Positions 33,571 through 46,616 of a DNA stretch of 64,000 bases are shown here, piece by piece. The stretch is from Phalacrocorax aristotelis. Its lineage: Eukaryota > Chordata > Aves > Suliformes > Phalacrocoracidae. Location of the stretch: assembly GCF_949628215.1 (NCBI RefSeq), contig NC_134280.1:44852621-44916620 (forward strand). The letters are read 5' to 3'. A program made the translations under genes and the position numbers. The notes under the pieces are model-generated. The model saw only the letters and a program-made list of their open reading frames with translations. It did no database searches and had not been told where the DNA came from. Every line of letters starts with the position of its first letter. Positions within the stretch are counted from its first letter, which is position 1.

Positions 33571-36500
33571 CCTAGCAACCAAGATTATAGCCATAGCAAC
33601 CAAGGTGGCCGCCTTAGCAACAAACGTGGCATCCTAGCAACCAGGACGGCCACACTAACAACGGTAGATTCCTGCCAAAGCAAGCAATGTGACGGCCGTA
33701 GCAACGAAGTTTGCTTCCATAGCAAACAAGATGTTTACCGTAGCAACCAAGTCGTTTGACCTAGCAGCCAAAATGGCTGCCATAGCAACCAAAATGGCCA
33801 CTCTTGCAACCGAGATGGCTGACCAAGCAACCAAGATGGTAACCATAGCAACCAAGATGGCGAGCCTAGCAACCAAGATGGCTTCCCTAGCAACCAAGGT
33901 GTCCAACTTAGCAGCAAAGATGGCTGTCATAGTAACCAAAATGGCGACCCTAGCAACAAAGATGGTTGCCACAGCAAAGAGGATGGCCTCACTAGCAAAA
34001 AAACCAGCTGCCATAGCAACCAAGATTGCGACCCTAGCAACGAGAATGGCTGCCATAGCAACTAAGATGGCCATTCTAGCAATCAAAATGGTTGCCATAG
34101 CAACCAAGATGGCCAATATAGCAGCAAAGATGGCTGTTATAGCGACCAAAATGGCCACCCTAGCAACAAAGACGGCTGCCATAGCAACCAAGATGGTTGC
34201 CAAAGCAACCAAAATGGCTGCTGTAACAACCAATATGGCTGCCTAGCAACCAAGATAGTTGCTATAGCAACCAAGAGGGCGATCCTAGCAACCAAGATGG
34301 TTGCCATAGGAGGCAAAATGGCCAGTTTAGCAACAAAGTTGGCTGCCATAGCAACCAAGGTGGCAGCCCTAGCAACCAAGATGGATGCATAGCAGCCAAG
34401 GTGGCCGCCGTAGCAACTAAGACAGTTGCCATAGCAAGCAAGGTGGCCGCCTTAGCAACAAACATGGCGCCCTAGCAACCAGGATGGCCACACTAACAAC
34501 GCTAGATTCTTGCCAAAGAAAGAAATATGACGGCCGTAGCAACGAAGTTTGCTTCCATAGCAAACAAGATGTTTACCGTAGCAACCAAGTCGTGTGACCT
34601 AGCAACCAAGATGGCCACGCCATAGTAACCAAAATGGCGACCCTACCAACAAAGATGGTTGCCATAGCAAAGAGGATGGCCTCACTAGCAAACAAAATAT
34701 CTGCCATAGCAACCAAGATTGCAACCCTAGCAACGAGGATGGCTGCCATAGCAACTAAGATGGCCGCCCTAGCAACAAAGGTGGCTCCCATAGCAACCAA
34801 GATGGCCATTCTAGCAATCAAAATGGTTGCCATAGCAACCAAGATGGCCAATTTAGCAGCAAAGATGGCTGTTATAGCGACCAAAATGGGCACCCTAGCA
34901 ACAAAGACGGCTGCCATAGCAACCAAGATGGTTGCCAAAGCAACCAAAATGGCTGCTGTAGCAACCAATATGGCTGCCTAGCAAGCAAGATAGTTGCTAT
35001 AGCAACCAAGAGGGCGATCCTAGCAACCAAGATGGTTGCTAGCAGCCAAGGTGGCCAGTTTAGCAACAAAGTTGGCTGCCATAGCAACCAAGGTGGCCGC
35101 CCTAGCAATCAAGATTATATCCATAGCAACCAAGGTGGCCGCCTTAGCAACAAAGGTGGCGCCCTAGCAACCAGAATGGCCACACTAACAACGCTAGATT
35201 CTTGCCAAAGCAACTAATATGACGGCCGTAGCAACGAAGTGTGATTCCATAGCAACCAAGATATTTACACTAGCAACCAAGTCGTGTGACCTAGCAACCA
35301 AGATGGCCACGCCAGCAACCAAGATGGTTGCCATAGCAGCCAAGGTGGCCAGTTTAGCAACAAAGTTGGCTGCCATAGCAACCAAGGTGGCAGCCCTAGC
35401 AACCAAGATGGATGCATAGCAGCCAAGGTGGCCGCTCTAGCAACCAAGATTATAGCCATAGCAACCAAGGTGGCCGCCTTAGCAACAAAGGTGGCGCCCT
35501 AGCAACCAGGATGGCCACACTAACAACGCTAGATTCTTGCCAAAGCAACCAATATGACGGCCGTAGCAACGAAGTTTGTTTCCATAGCAACCAAGATGTT
35601 TACCGTAGCAAGCTATTCGGCTGACCTAGCAACCAAGATGGCTGCCCCTAGCAACCAAGATGACTGCCCCTAGCAACCAAGAAGCTCGCCCTAGCAACCA
35701 AGATGGCTGCCCTAGCAACCAATATGGCACCCTAGCAACCAAAAAGGCTGCCATAGCAACCAAGAAGAATGCCCGAGGAACCAAGATTGCGACCCTAGCA
35801 ACGAAGATGGCTGCCATAGCAACCAAGATGGCCACCTTAGCAACCAAGACGGTTGCCCTAGCAGACAAGGTGGCCAATTTATCAGCAAAGACGGCTGCCA
35901 TAGCAACCAAGATGGCCAACAGAACAACTAAAATGGCTTCCATAGCAACCAAGATGGCCGCCGTAGCAACTAAGACAGTTGCCATAGCAACCAAGGTGGC
36001 CACCTTAGCAACAAAGGTGGCGCCCTAGCAACCAGGATGGCCACACTAACAATGCTAGATTCTTGCCAAAGCAACCAATATGGCAGCCGTAGCAACGAAG
36101 TTTGTTTCCATAGCAACCAAGATGGCTGCCATAGCAACCAAAATGACTACCCCTAGCAACCAAGATGGTTGCCCTAGCAACCAAGATTGCTGCCATAGCA
36201 GCCTAAATGGCCACTCGAGCAACCAAAATGGTTGCCATAGCAACCAAGATTGCGACCCTAGCAACGAGGATGGCTGCCATAGCAACTAAGATGGCCGCCC
36301 TAGCAACAAAGGTGGCTGCCATAGCAACCAAGATGGCCATTCTAGCAATCAAAATGGTTGCCATAGCAACCAAGATGGCCAATTTAGCAGCAAAGATGGC
36401 TGTTATAGTGACCAAAATGGCCACCCTAGCAACACAGATGGCTGCCATAGCAACCAAGATGGTTGCCAAAGCAACCAAAATGGCTGCCGTAGCAACCAAT

Positions 36501-39500
36501 ATGGCTGCCTAGCAACCAAGATAGTTGCTATAGCAACCAAGAGGGCGATCCTAGCAACCAAGATGGTTGCCATAGCAGACAAAGTGGCCAGTTTAGCAAC
36601 AAAGTTGGCTGCCATAGCAACCAAGGTGGCAGCCCTAGCAACCAAGATTATAGCCATAGCAGCCAAGGTGGCCGCCCTAGCAACCAAGATTATAGCCATA
36701 GCAACCAAGGTGGCCGCCTTAGCAACAAACGTGGCATCCTAGCAACCAGGACGGCCACACTAACAACGGTAGATTCCTGCCAAAGCAAGCAATGTGACGG
36801 CCGTAGCAACGAAGTTTGCTTCCATAGCAAACAAGATGTTTACCGTAGCAACCAAGTCGTTTGACCTAGCAGCCAAAATGGCTGCCATAGCAACCAAAAT
36901 GGCCACTCTTGCAACCGAGATGGCTGACCAAGCAACCAAGATGGTAACCATAGCAACCAAGATGGCGAGCCTAGCAACCAAGATGGCTTCCCTAGCAACC
37001 AAGGTGTCCAACTTAGCAGCAAAGATGGCTGTCATAGTAACCAAAATGGCGACCCTAGCAACAAAGATGGTTGCCACAGCAAAGAGGATGGCCTCACTAG
37101 CAAAAAAAACAGCTGCCATAGCAACCAAGATTGCGACCCTAGCAACGAGAATGGCTGCCATAGCAACTAAGATGGCCATTCTAGCAATCAAAATGGTTGC
37201 CATAGCAACCAAGATGGCCAATATAGCAGCAAAGATGGCTGTTATAGCGACCAAAATGGCCACCCTAGCAACAAAGACGGCTGCCATAGCAACCAAGATG
37301 GTTGCCAAAGCAACCAAAATGGCTGCTGTAACAACCAATATGGCTGCCTAGCAACCAAGATAGTTGCTATAGCAACCAAGAGGGCGATCCTAGCAACCAA
37401 GATGGTTGCCATAGGAGGCAAAATGGCCAGTTTAGCAACAAAGTTGGCTGCCATAGCAACCAAGGTGGCAGCCCTAGCAACCAAGATGGATGCATAGCAG
37501 CCAAGGTGGCCGCCGTAGCAACTAAGACAGTTGCCATAGCAAGCAAGGTGGCCGCCTTAGCAACAAACATGGCGCCCTAGCAACCAGGATGGCCACACTA
37601 ACAACGCTAGATTCTTGCCAAAGAAAGAAATATGACGGCCGTAGCAACGAAGTTTGCTTCCATAGCAAACAAGATGTTTACCGTAGCAACCAAGTCGTGT
37701 GACCTAGCAACCAAGATGGCCACGCCATAGTAACCAAAATGGCGACCCTACCAACAAAGATGGTTGCCATAGCAAAGAGGATGGCCTCACTAGCAAACAA
37801 AATATCTGCCATAGCAACCAAGATTGCAACCCTAGCAACGAGGATGGCTGCCATAGCAACTAAGATGGCCGCCCTAGCAACAAAGGTGGCTCCCATAGCA
37901 ACCAAGATGGCCATTCTAGCAATCAAAATGGTTGCCATAGCAACCAAGATGGCCAATTTAGCAGCAAAGATGGCTGTTATAGCGACCAAAATGGGCACCC
38001 TAGCAACAAAGACGGCTGCCATAGCAACCAAGATGGTTGCCAAAGCAACCAAAATGGCTGCTGTAGCAACCAATATGGCTGCCTAGCAAGCAAGATAGTT
38101 GCTATAGCAACCAAGAGGGCGATCCTAGCAACCAAGATGGTTGCTAGCAGCCAAGGTGGCCAGTTTAGCAACAAAGTTGGCTGCCATAGCAACCAAGGTG
38201 GCCGCCCTAGCAATCAAGATTATATCCATAGCAACCAAGGTGGCCGCCTTAGCAACAAAGGTGGCGCCCTAGCAACCAGGATGGCCACACTAACAACGCT
38301 AGATTCTTGCCAAAGCAACTAATATGACGGCCGTAGCAACGAAGTGTGATTCCATAGCAACCAAGATATTTACACTAGCAACCAAGTCGTGTGACCTAGC
38401 AACCAAGATGGCCACGCCAGCAACCAAGATGGTTGCCATAGCAGCCAAGGTGGCCAGTTTAGCAACAAAGTTGGCTGCCATAGCAACCAAGGTGGCAGCC
38501 CTAGCAACCAAGATGGATGCATAGCAGCCAAGGTGGCCGCTCTAGCAACCAAGATTATAGCCATAGCAACCAAGGTGGCCGCCTTAGCAACAAAGGTGGC
38601 GCCCTAGCAACCAGGATGGCCACACTAACAACGCTAGATTCTTGCCAAAGCAACCAATATGACGGCCGTAGCAACGAAGTTTGTTTCCATAGCAACCAAG
38701 ATGTTTACCGTAGCAAGCTATTCGGCTGACCTAGCAACCAAGATGGCTGCCCCTAGCAACCAAGATGACTGCCCCTAGCAACCAAGAAGCTCGCCCTAGC
38801 AACCAAGATGGCTGCCCTAGCAACCAATATGGCACCCTAGCAACCAAAAAGGCTGCCATAGCAACCAAGAAGAATGCCCGAGGAACCAAGATTGCGACCC
38901 TAGCAACGAAGATGGCTGCCATAGCAACCAAGATGGCCACCTTAGCAACCAAGACGGTTGCCCTAGCAGACAAGGTGGCCAATTTATCAGCAAAGACGGC
39001 TGCCATAGCAACCAAGATGGCCAACAGAACAACTAAAATGGCTTCCATAGCAACCAAGATGGCCGCCGTAGCAACTAAGACAGTTGCCATAGCAACCAAG
39101 GTGGCCACCTTAGCAACAAAGGTGGCGCCCTAGCAACCAGGATGGCCACACTAACAATGCTAGATTCTTGCCAAAGCAACCAATATGGCAGCCGTAGCAA
39201 CGAAGTTTGTTTCCATAGCAACCAAGATGGCTGCCATAGCAACCAAAATGACTACCCCTAGCAACCAAGATGGTTGCCCTAGCAACCAAGATTGCTGCCA
39301 TAGCAGCCTAAATGGCCACTCGAGCAACCAAAATGGTTGCCATAGCAACCAAGATTGCGACCCTAGCAACGAGGATGGCTGCCATAGCAACTAAGATGGC
39401 CGCCCTAGCAACAAAGGTGGCTGCCATAGCAACCAAGATGGCCATTCTAGCAATCAAAATGGTTGCCATAGCAACCAAGATGGCCAATTTAGCAGCAAAG

Positions 39501-39590
39501 ATGGCTGTTATAGCGACCAAAATGGCCACCCTAGCAACACAGATGGCTGCCGTAGCAACCAAGATGGTTGCCAAAGCAACCAATATGTCT
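33571..39590. repeat. Tandem duplication, 3105-bp offset
   Basis: 33571-36675 is followed by a near-identical copy from 36676 to about 39590, all at the same 3105-bp offset. Differences are few (for example a C/A change in the A-run at about 34003 versus 37108, and AGAATGG versus AGGATGG near 35175 versus 38280). The last ~190 bp of the second copy are replaced by another block. Confidence 0.85.
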
Positions 39591-39594
39591 GCCG

Positions 39595-42500
39595 TAGCAA
39601 CCAATATAGCTGCGTAGCAACCAAGATATTTGCAATATCAGCCAAGAGGGCGATCCTAGCAGCAAAGTTGGATGCCATAGCAACCAAGGTAGCCGCCTTA
39701 GCAACAAACGTGGCATCCTAGCAACCAGGACGGCCACACTAACAACGATAGATTCCTGCCAAAGCAAGCAATGTGACGGCCGTAGCTACGAAGTTTGCTT
39801 CCATAGCAAACAAGATGTTTACCGTAGCAACCAAGTCGTTTGACCTAGCAACCAAAATGGCTGCCATAGCAACCAAAATGGCCACTCTTGCAACCGAGAT
39901 GGCTGACCAAGCAACCAAGATGGTAACCATAGCAACCAAGACGGCGAGCCTAGCAACCAAGATGGCTTCCCTAGCAACCAAGGTGTCCAACTTAGCAGCA
40001 AAGATGGCTGCCATAGTAACCAAAATGGCGACCCTAGCAACAAAGATGGTTGCCACAGCAAAGAGGATGGCCTCACTAGCAAAAAAAACAGCTGCCATAG
40101 CAACCAAGATTGCAACCCTAGCAACGAGGATGGCTGCCATAGCAACTAAGATGGCCATTCTAGCAATCAAAATGGTTGCCATAGCAACCAAGATGGCCAA
40201 TTTAGCAGCAAAGATGGCTGTTATAGCGACCAAAATGGCCACCCTAGCAACAAAGACGGCTGCCATAGCAACCAAGATGGTTGCCAAAGCAACCAAAATG
40301 GCTGCTGTAGCAACAAATATGGATGCTGTAGCAACCAAATAGTTGCTATAGCAACCAAGAAGGCGATCCTAGCAACCAAGATGGTTGCCATAGCAGCCAA
40401 AGTGGCCAGTTTAGCAACAAAGTTGCCTTCCATAGCAACCAAGATGGCCGCCGTAGCAACTAAGACAGTTGCCATAGCAACCAAGGTGGCCACCTTAGCA
40501 ACAAAGGTGGCGCCCTAGCAACCAGGATGGCACACACACACTGCTAGATTCTTGCCAAAGCAACCAATATGGCAGCCGTAGCAACGAAGTTTGTTTCCAT
40601 AGCAACCAAGATGGCTGCCATAGCAACCAAGGTGGCAGCCCTAGCAACCAAGATTATAGCCATAGCAGCCAAGGTGGCCGTCCTAGGAACCAAGATTATA
40701 GCCATAGCAACCAAGGTGGCCGCCTTAGCAACAAATGTGGCGCCCTAGCAACCAGGATGGCCACACTAACAACGCTAGATTCTTGCCAAAGAAAGCAATA
40801 TGACGGCCGTAGCAACGAAGTTTGTTTCCATAGCAACCAAGATGTTTACCGTAGCAAGCTATTCGGCTGACCTAGCAACCAAGATGGCTGCCATAGTAAC
40901 CAAAATGGCGACCCTCTCAAGAAAGATTGCTGCCATAGCAAAGAGGATGGCCTCACTAGCAAACAAAATGGCTGCCATAGCAACCAAGATTGCAACCCTA
41001 GCAACGAGGATGGCTGCCATAGCAACTAAGATGGCCGCCCTAGCAACAAAGGTGGCTGCCATGGCAACCAAGATGGCCATTCTAGCAATCAAAATGGTTG
41101 CCATAGCAATCAAGATGGCCAATTTAGCAGCAAAGATGGCTGTTATAGCGACCAAAATGGGCACCCTAGCAACAAAGACGGCTGCCATAGCAACCAAGAT
41201 GGTTGCCAAAGCAACCAATATGTCTGCCGTAGCAACCAATATAGCTGCATAGCAACCAAGATATTTGCAATATCAGCCAAGAGGGCGATCCTAGCAGCAA
41301 AGTTGGATGCCATAGCAACCAAGGTAGCCGCCTTAGCAACAAACGTGGCATCCTAGCAACCAGGACGGCCACACTAACAACGGTAGATTCCTGCCAAAGC
41401 AAGCAATGTGACGGCCGTAGCTACGAAGTTTGCTTCCATAGCAAACAAGATGTTTACCGTAGCAACCAAGTCGTTTGACCTAGCAACCAAAATGGCTGCC
41501 ATAGCAACCAAAATGGCCACTCTTGCAACCAAGATGGCTGACCAAGCAACCAAGATGGTAACCATAGCAACCAAGACGGCGAGCCTAGCAACCAAGATGG
41601 CTTCCCTAGCAACCAAGGTGTCCAACTTAGCAGCAAAGATGGCTGCCATAGTAACCAAAATGGCGACCCTAGCAACAAAGATGGTTGCCACAGCAAAGAG
41701 GATGGCCTCACTAGCAAAAAAACCAGCTGCCATAGCAACCAAGATTGCAACCCTAGCAACGAGGATGGCTGCCATAGCAACTAAGATGGCCATTCTAGCA
41801 ATCAAAATGGTTGCCATAGCAACCAAGATGGCCAATTTAGCAGCAAAGATGGCTGTTATAGCGACCAAAATGGCCACCCTAGCAACAAAGACGGCTGCCA
41901 TAGCAACCAAGATGGTTGCCAAAGCAACCAAAATGGCTGCTGTAGCAACAAATATGGATGCTGTAGCAACCAAATAGTTGCTATAGCAACCAAGAAGGCG
42001 ATCCTAGCAACCAAGATGGTTGCCATAGCAGCCAAAGTGGCCAGTTTAGCAACAAAGTTGGCTTCCATAGCAACCAAGATGGCCGCCGTAGCAACTAAGA
42101 CAGTTGCCATAGCAACCAAGGTGGCCACCTTAGCAACAAAGGTGCCGCCCTAGCAACCAGGATGGCACACACACACTGCTAGATTCTTGCCAAAGCAACC
42201 AATATGGCAGCCGTAGCAACGAAGTTTGTTTCCATAGCAACCAAGATGGCTGCCATAGCAACCAAGGTGGCAGCCCTAGCAACCAAGATTATAGCCATAG
42301 CAGCCAAGGTGGCCGTCCTAGGAACCAAGATTATAGCCATAGCAACCAAGGTGGCCGCCTTAGCAACAAATGTGGCGCCCTAGCAACCAGGATGGCCACA
42401 CTAACAACGGTAGATTCTTGCCAAAGAAAGCAATATGACGGCCGTAGCAACGAAGTTTGCTTCCATAGCAACCAAGATGTTTACCGTAGCAAGCTATTCG

Positions 42501-45500
42501 GTTGACCTAGCAACCAAGATGGCTGCCATAGTAACCAAAATGGCGACCCTCTCAAGAAAGATCGCTGCCATAGCAAAGAGGATGGCCTCACTAGCAAACA
42601 AAATGGCTGCCATAGCAACCAAGATTGCAACCCTAGCAACGAGGATGGCTGCCATAGCAACTAAGATGGCCGCCCTAGCAACAAAGGTGGCTGCCATGGC
42701 AACCAAGATGGCCATTCTAGCAATCAAAATGGTTGCCATAGCAATCAAGATGGCCAATTTAGCAGCAAAGATGGCTGTTATAGCGACCAAAATGGGCACC
42801 CTAGCAACAAAGACGGCTGCCATAGCAACCAAGATGGTTGCCAAAGCAACCAATATGTCTGCCGTAGCAACCAATATAGCTGCGTAGCAACCAAGATATT
42901 TGCAATATCAGCCAAGAGGGCGATCCTAGCAGCAAAGTTGGATGCCATAGCAACCAAGGTAGCCGCCTTAGCAACAAACGTGGCATCCTAGCAACCAGGA
43001 CGGCCACACTAACAACGGTAGATTCCTGCCAAAGCAAGCAATGTGACGGCCGTAGCTACGAAGTTTGCTTCCATAGCAAACAAGATGTTTACCGTAGCAA
43101 CCAAGTCGTTTGACCTAGCAACCAAAATGGCTGCCATAGCAACCAAAATGGCCACTCTTGCAACCGAGATGGCTGACCAAGCAACCAAGATGGTAACCAT
43201 AGCAACCAAGACGGCGAGCCTAGCAACCAAGATGGCTTCCCTAGCAACCAAGGTGTCCAACTTAGCAGCAAAGATGGCTGCCATAGTAACCAAAATGGCG
43301 ACCCTAGCAACAAAGATGGTTGCCACAGCAAAGAGGATGGCCTCACTAGCAAAAAAAACAGCTGCCATAGCAACCAAGATTGCAACCCTAGCAACGAGGA
43401 TGGCTGCCATAGCAACTAAGATGGCCATTCTAGCAATCAAAATGGTTGCCATAGCAACCAAGATGGCCAATTTAGCAGCAAAGATGGCTGTTATAGCGAC
43501 CAAAATGGCCACCCTAGCAACAAAGACGGCTGCCATAGCAACCAAGATGGTTGCCAAAGCAACCAAAATGGCTGCTGTAGCAACAAATATGGATGCTGTA
43601 GCAACCAAATAGTTGCTATAGCAACCAAGAAGGCGATCCTAGCAACCAAGATGGTTGCCATAGCAGCCAAAGTGGCCAGTTTAGCAACAAAGTTGGCTTC
43701 CATAGCAACCAAGATGGCCGCCGTAGCAACTAAGACAGTTGCCATAGCAACCAAGGTGGCCACCTTAGCAACAAAGGTGGCGCCCTAGCAACCAGGATGG
43801 CACACACACACTGCTAGATTCTTGCCAAAGCAACCAATATGGCAGCCGTAGCAACGAAGTTTGTTTCCATAGCAACCAAGATGGCTGCCATAGCAACCAA
43901 GGTGGCAGCCCTAGCAACCAAGATTATAGCCATAGCAGCCAAGGTGGCCGTCCTAGGAACCAAGATTATAGCCATAGCAACCAAGGTGGCCGCCTTAGCA
44001 ACAAACGTGGCGCCCTAGCAACCAGGATGGCCACACTAACAACGCTAGATTCTTGCCAAAGAAAGCAATATGACGGCCGTAGCAACGAAGTTTGCTTCCA
44101 TAGCAACCAAGATGTTTACCGTAGCAAGCTATTCGGCTGACCTAGCAACCAAGATGGCTGCCATAGTAACCAAAATGGCGACCCTCTCAAGAAAGATCGC
44201 TGCCATAGCAAAGAGGATGGCCTCACTAGCAAACAAAATGGCTGCCATAGCAACCAAGATTGCAACCCTAGCAACGAGGATGGCTGCCATAGCAACTAAG
44301 ATGGCCGCCCTAGCAACAAAGGTGGCTGCCATAGCAACCAAGATGGCCATTCTAGCAATCAAAATGGTTGCCATAGCAACCAAGATGGCCAATTTAGCAG
44401 CAAAGATGGCTGTTATAGTGAGCAAAATGGCCACCCTAGCAACACAGATGGCTGCCGTAGCAACCAAGATGGTTGCCAAAGCAACCAATATGTCTGCCGT
44501 AGCAACCAATATAGCTGCATAGCAACCAAGATATTTGCAATATCAGCCAAGACGGCGATCCTAGCAGCAAAGTTGGATGCCATAGCAACCAAGGTAGCCG
44601 CCTTAGCAACAAACGTGGCATCCTAGCAACCAGGACGGCCACACTAACAACGGTAGATTCCTGCCAAAGCAAGCAATGTGACGGCCGTAGCTACGAAGTT
44701 TGCTTCCATAGCAAACAAGATGTTTACCGTAGCAACCAAGTCGTTTGACCTAGCAACCAAAATGGCTGCCATAGCAACCAAAATGGCCACTCTTGCAACC
44801 GAGATGGCTGACCAAGCAACCAAGATGGTAACCATAGCAACCAAGACGGCGAGCCTAGCAACCAAGATGGCTTCCCTAGCAACCAAGGTGTCCAACTTAG
44901 CAGCAAAGATGGCTGCCATAGTAACCAAAATGGCGACCCTAGCAACAAAGATGGTTGCCACAGCAAAGAGGATGGCCTCACTAGCAAAAAAAACAGCTGC
45001 CATAGCAACCAAGATTGCAACCCTAGCAACGAGGATGGCTGCCATAGCAACTAAGATGGCCATTCTAGCAATCAAAATGGTTGCCATAGCAACCAAGATG
45101 GCCAATTTAGCAGCAAAGATGGCTGTTATAGCGACCAAAATGGCCACCCTAGCAACAAAGACGGCTGCCATAGCAACCAAGATGGTTGCCAAAGCAACCA
45201 AAATGGCTGCTGTAGCAACAAATATGGATGCTGTAGCAACCAAATAGTTGCTATAGCAACCAAGAAGGCGATCCTAGCAACCAAGATGGTTGCCATAGCA
45301 GCCAAAGTGGCCAGTTTAGCAACAAAGTTGGCTTCCATAGCAACCAAGATGGCCGCCGTAGCAACTAAGACAGTTGCCATAGCAACCAAGGTGGCCACCT
45401 TAGCAACAAAGGTGGCACCCTAGCAACCAGGATGGCACACACACACTGCTAGATTCCTGCCAAAGCAACCAATATGGCAGCCGTAGCAACTAAGTTTGTT

Positions 45501-45545
45501 TCCATAGCAACCAAGATGGCTGCCATAGCAACCAAGGTGGCAGCC
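39595..45545. repeat. 1635-bp higher-order repeat, about 3.6 tandem copies
   Basis: The boundary segment with GATATTTGCAATATC follows 39595, 41230, 42865 and 44500, exactly 1635 bp apart. Each copy carries the same private features: CGGTAGATTCC (CGATAGATTCC in the first), TAGCTACGAAG, the A-run after CTAGCAAA, and CACACACACACTGCTAG. The fourth copy stops at about 45545. A further partial copy lies at about 46617-48090. Confidence 0.88.
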
Positions 45546-46616
45546 CTACCAACCAAGATGGTTGCATAGCAGCCAAGGTGGCCGCCATAGCAATCAAGAT
45601 TATAGCCATAGCAACCAAGGTGGCCGCCTTAGCAACAAACGTGGCGCCCTAGCAACCAGGATGGCCACACTAACAAAGCTAGATTCTTGCCAAAGCAACC
45701 AATATGACGGCCGTAGCAACGAAGTGTGATTCCATAGCAACCAAGATATTTACACTAGCAACCAAGTCGTGTGACCTAGCAACCAAGATGGCCACGCCAG
45801 CAACCAAGATGGTTGCCATAGCAGCCAAGGTGGCCAGTTTAGCAACAAAGTTGGCTGCCATAGCAACCAAGGTGGCAGCCCTAGCAACCAAGATGGATGC
45901 ATAGCAGCCAAGGTGGCCGCCCTAGCAACCAAGATTATAGCCATAGCAACCAAGGTGGCCGCCTTAGCAACAAATGTGGCACCCTAGCAACCAGGATGGC
46001 CACACTAACAACGCTAGATTCTTGCCAAAGAAAGCAATATGACGGCCGTAGCAACGAAGTTTGTTTCCGTAGCAACCAAGATGTTTACCGTAGCAAGCTA
46101 TTCGGCTGACCTAGCAACCAAGATGGCTGCCCCTAGCAACCAAGATGACTGCCCCTAGCAACCAAGATGTTTACCGTAGCAAGCTATTCGGCTGACCTAG
46201 CAACCAAGATGGCTGCCCCTAGCAACCAAGATGACTGCCCCTAGCAACCAAGATGGTCGCCCTAGCAACCAAGATGGCTGCCCTAGCAACCAATATGGCG
46301 ACCCTAGCAACCAAAAAGGCTGCCATAGCAACCAAGAAGAATGCCCGAGGAACCAAGATTGCGACCCTAGCAACGAAGATGGCTGCCATAGCAACCAAGA
46401 TGGCCACCTTAGCAACCAAGACGGTTGCCCTAGCAGACAAGGTGGCCAGTTTAGCAACAAAGTTGGCTGCCATAGCAACCAAGGTGGCAGCCCTAGCAAC
46501 CAAGATGGATGCATAGCAGCCAAGGTGGCTGCCCTAGCAACCAAGATTATAGCCATAGCAACCAAGGTGGCCGCCTTAGCAACAAACGTGGCACCCTAGC
46601 AACCAGGATGGCCACA

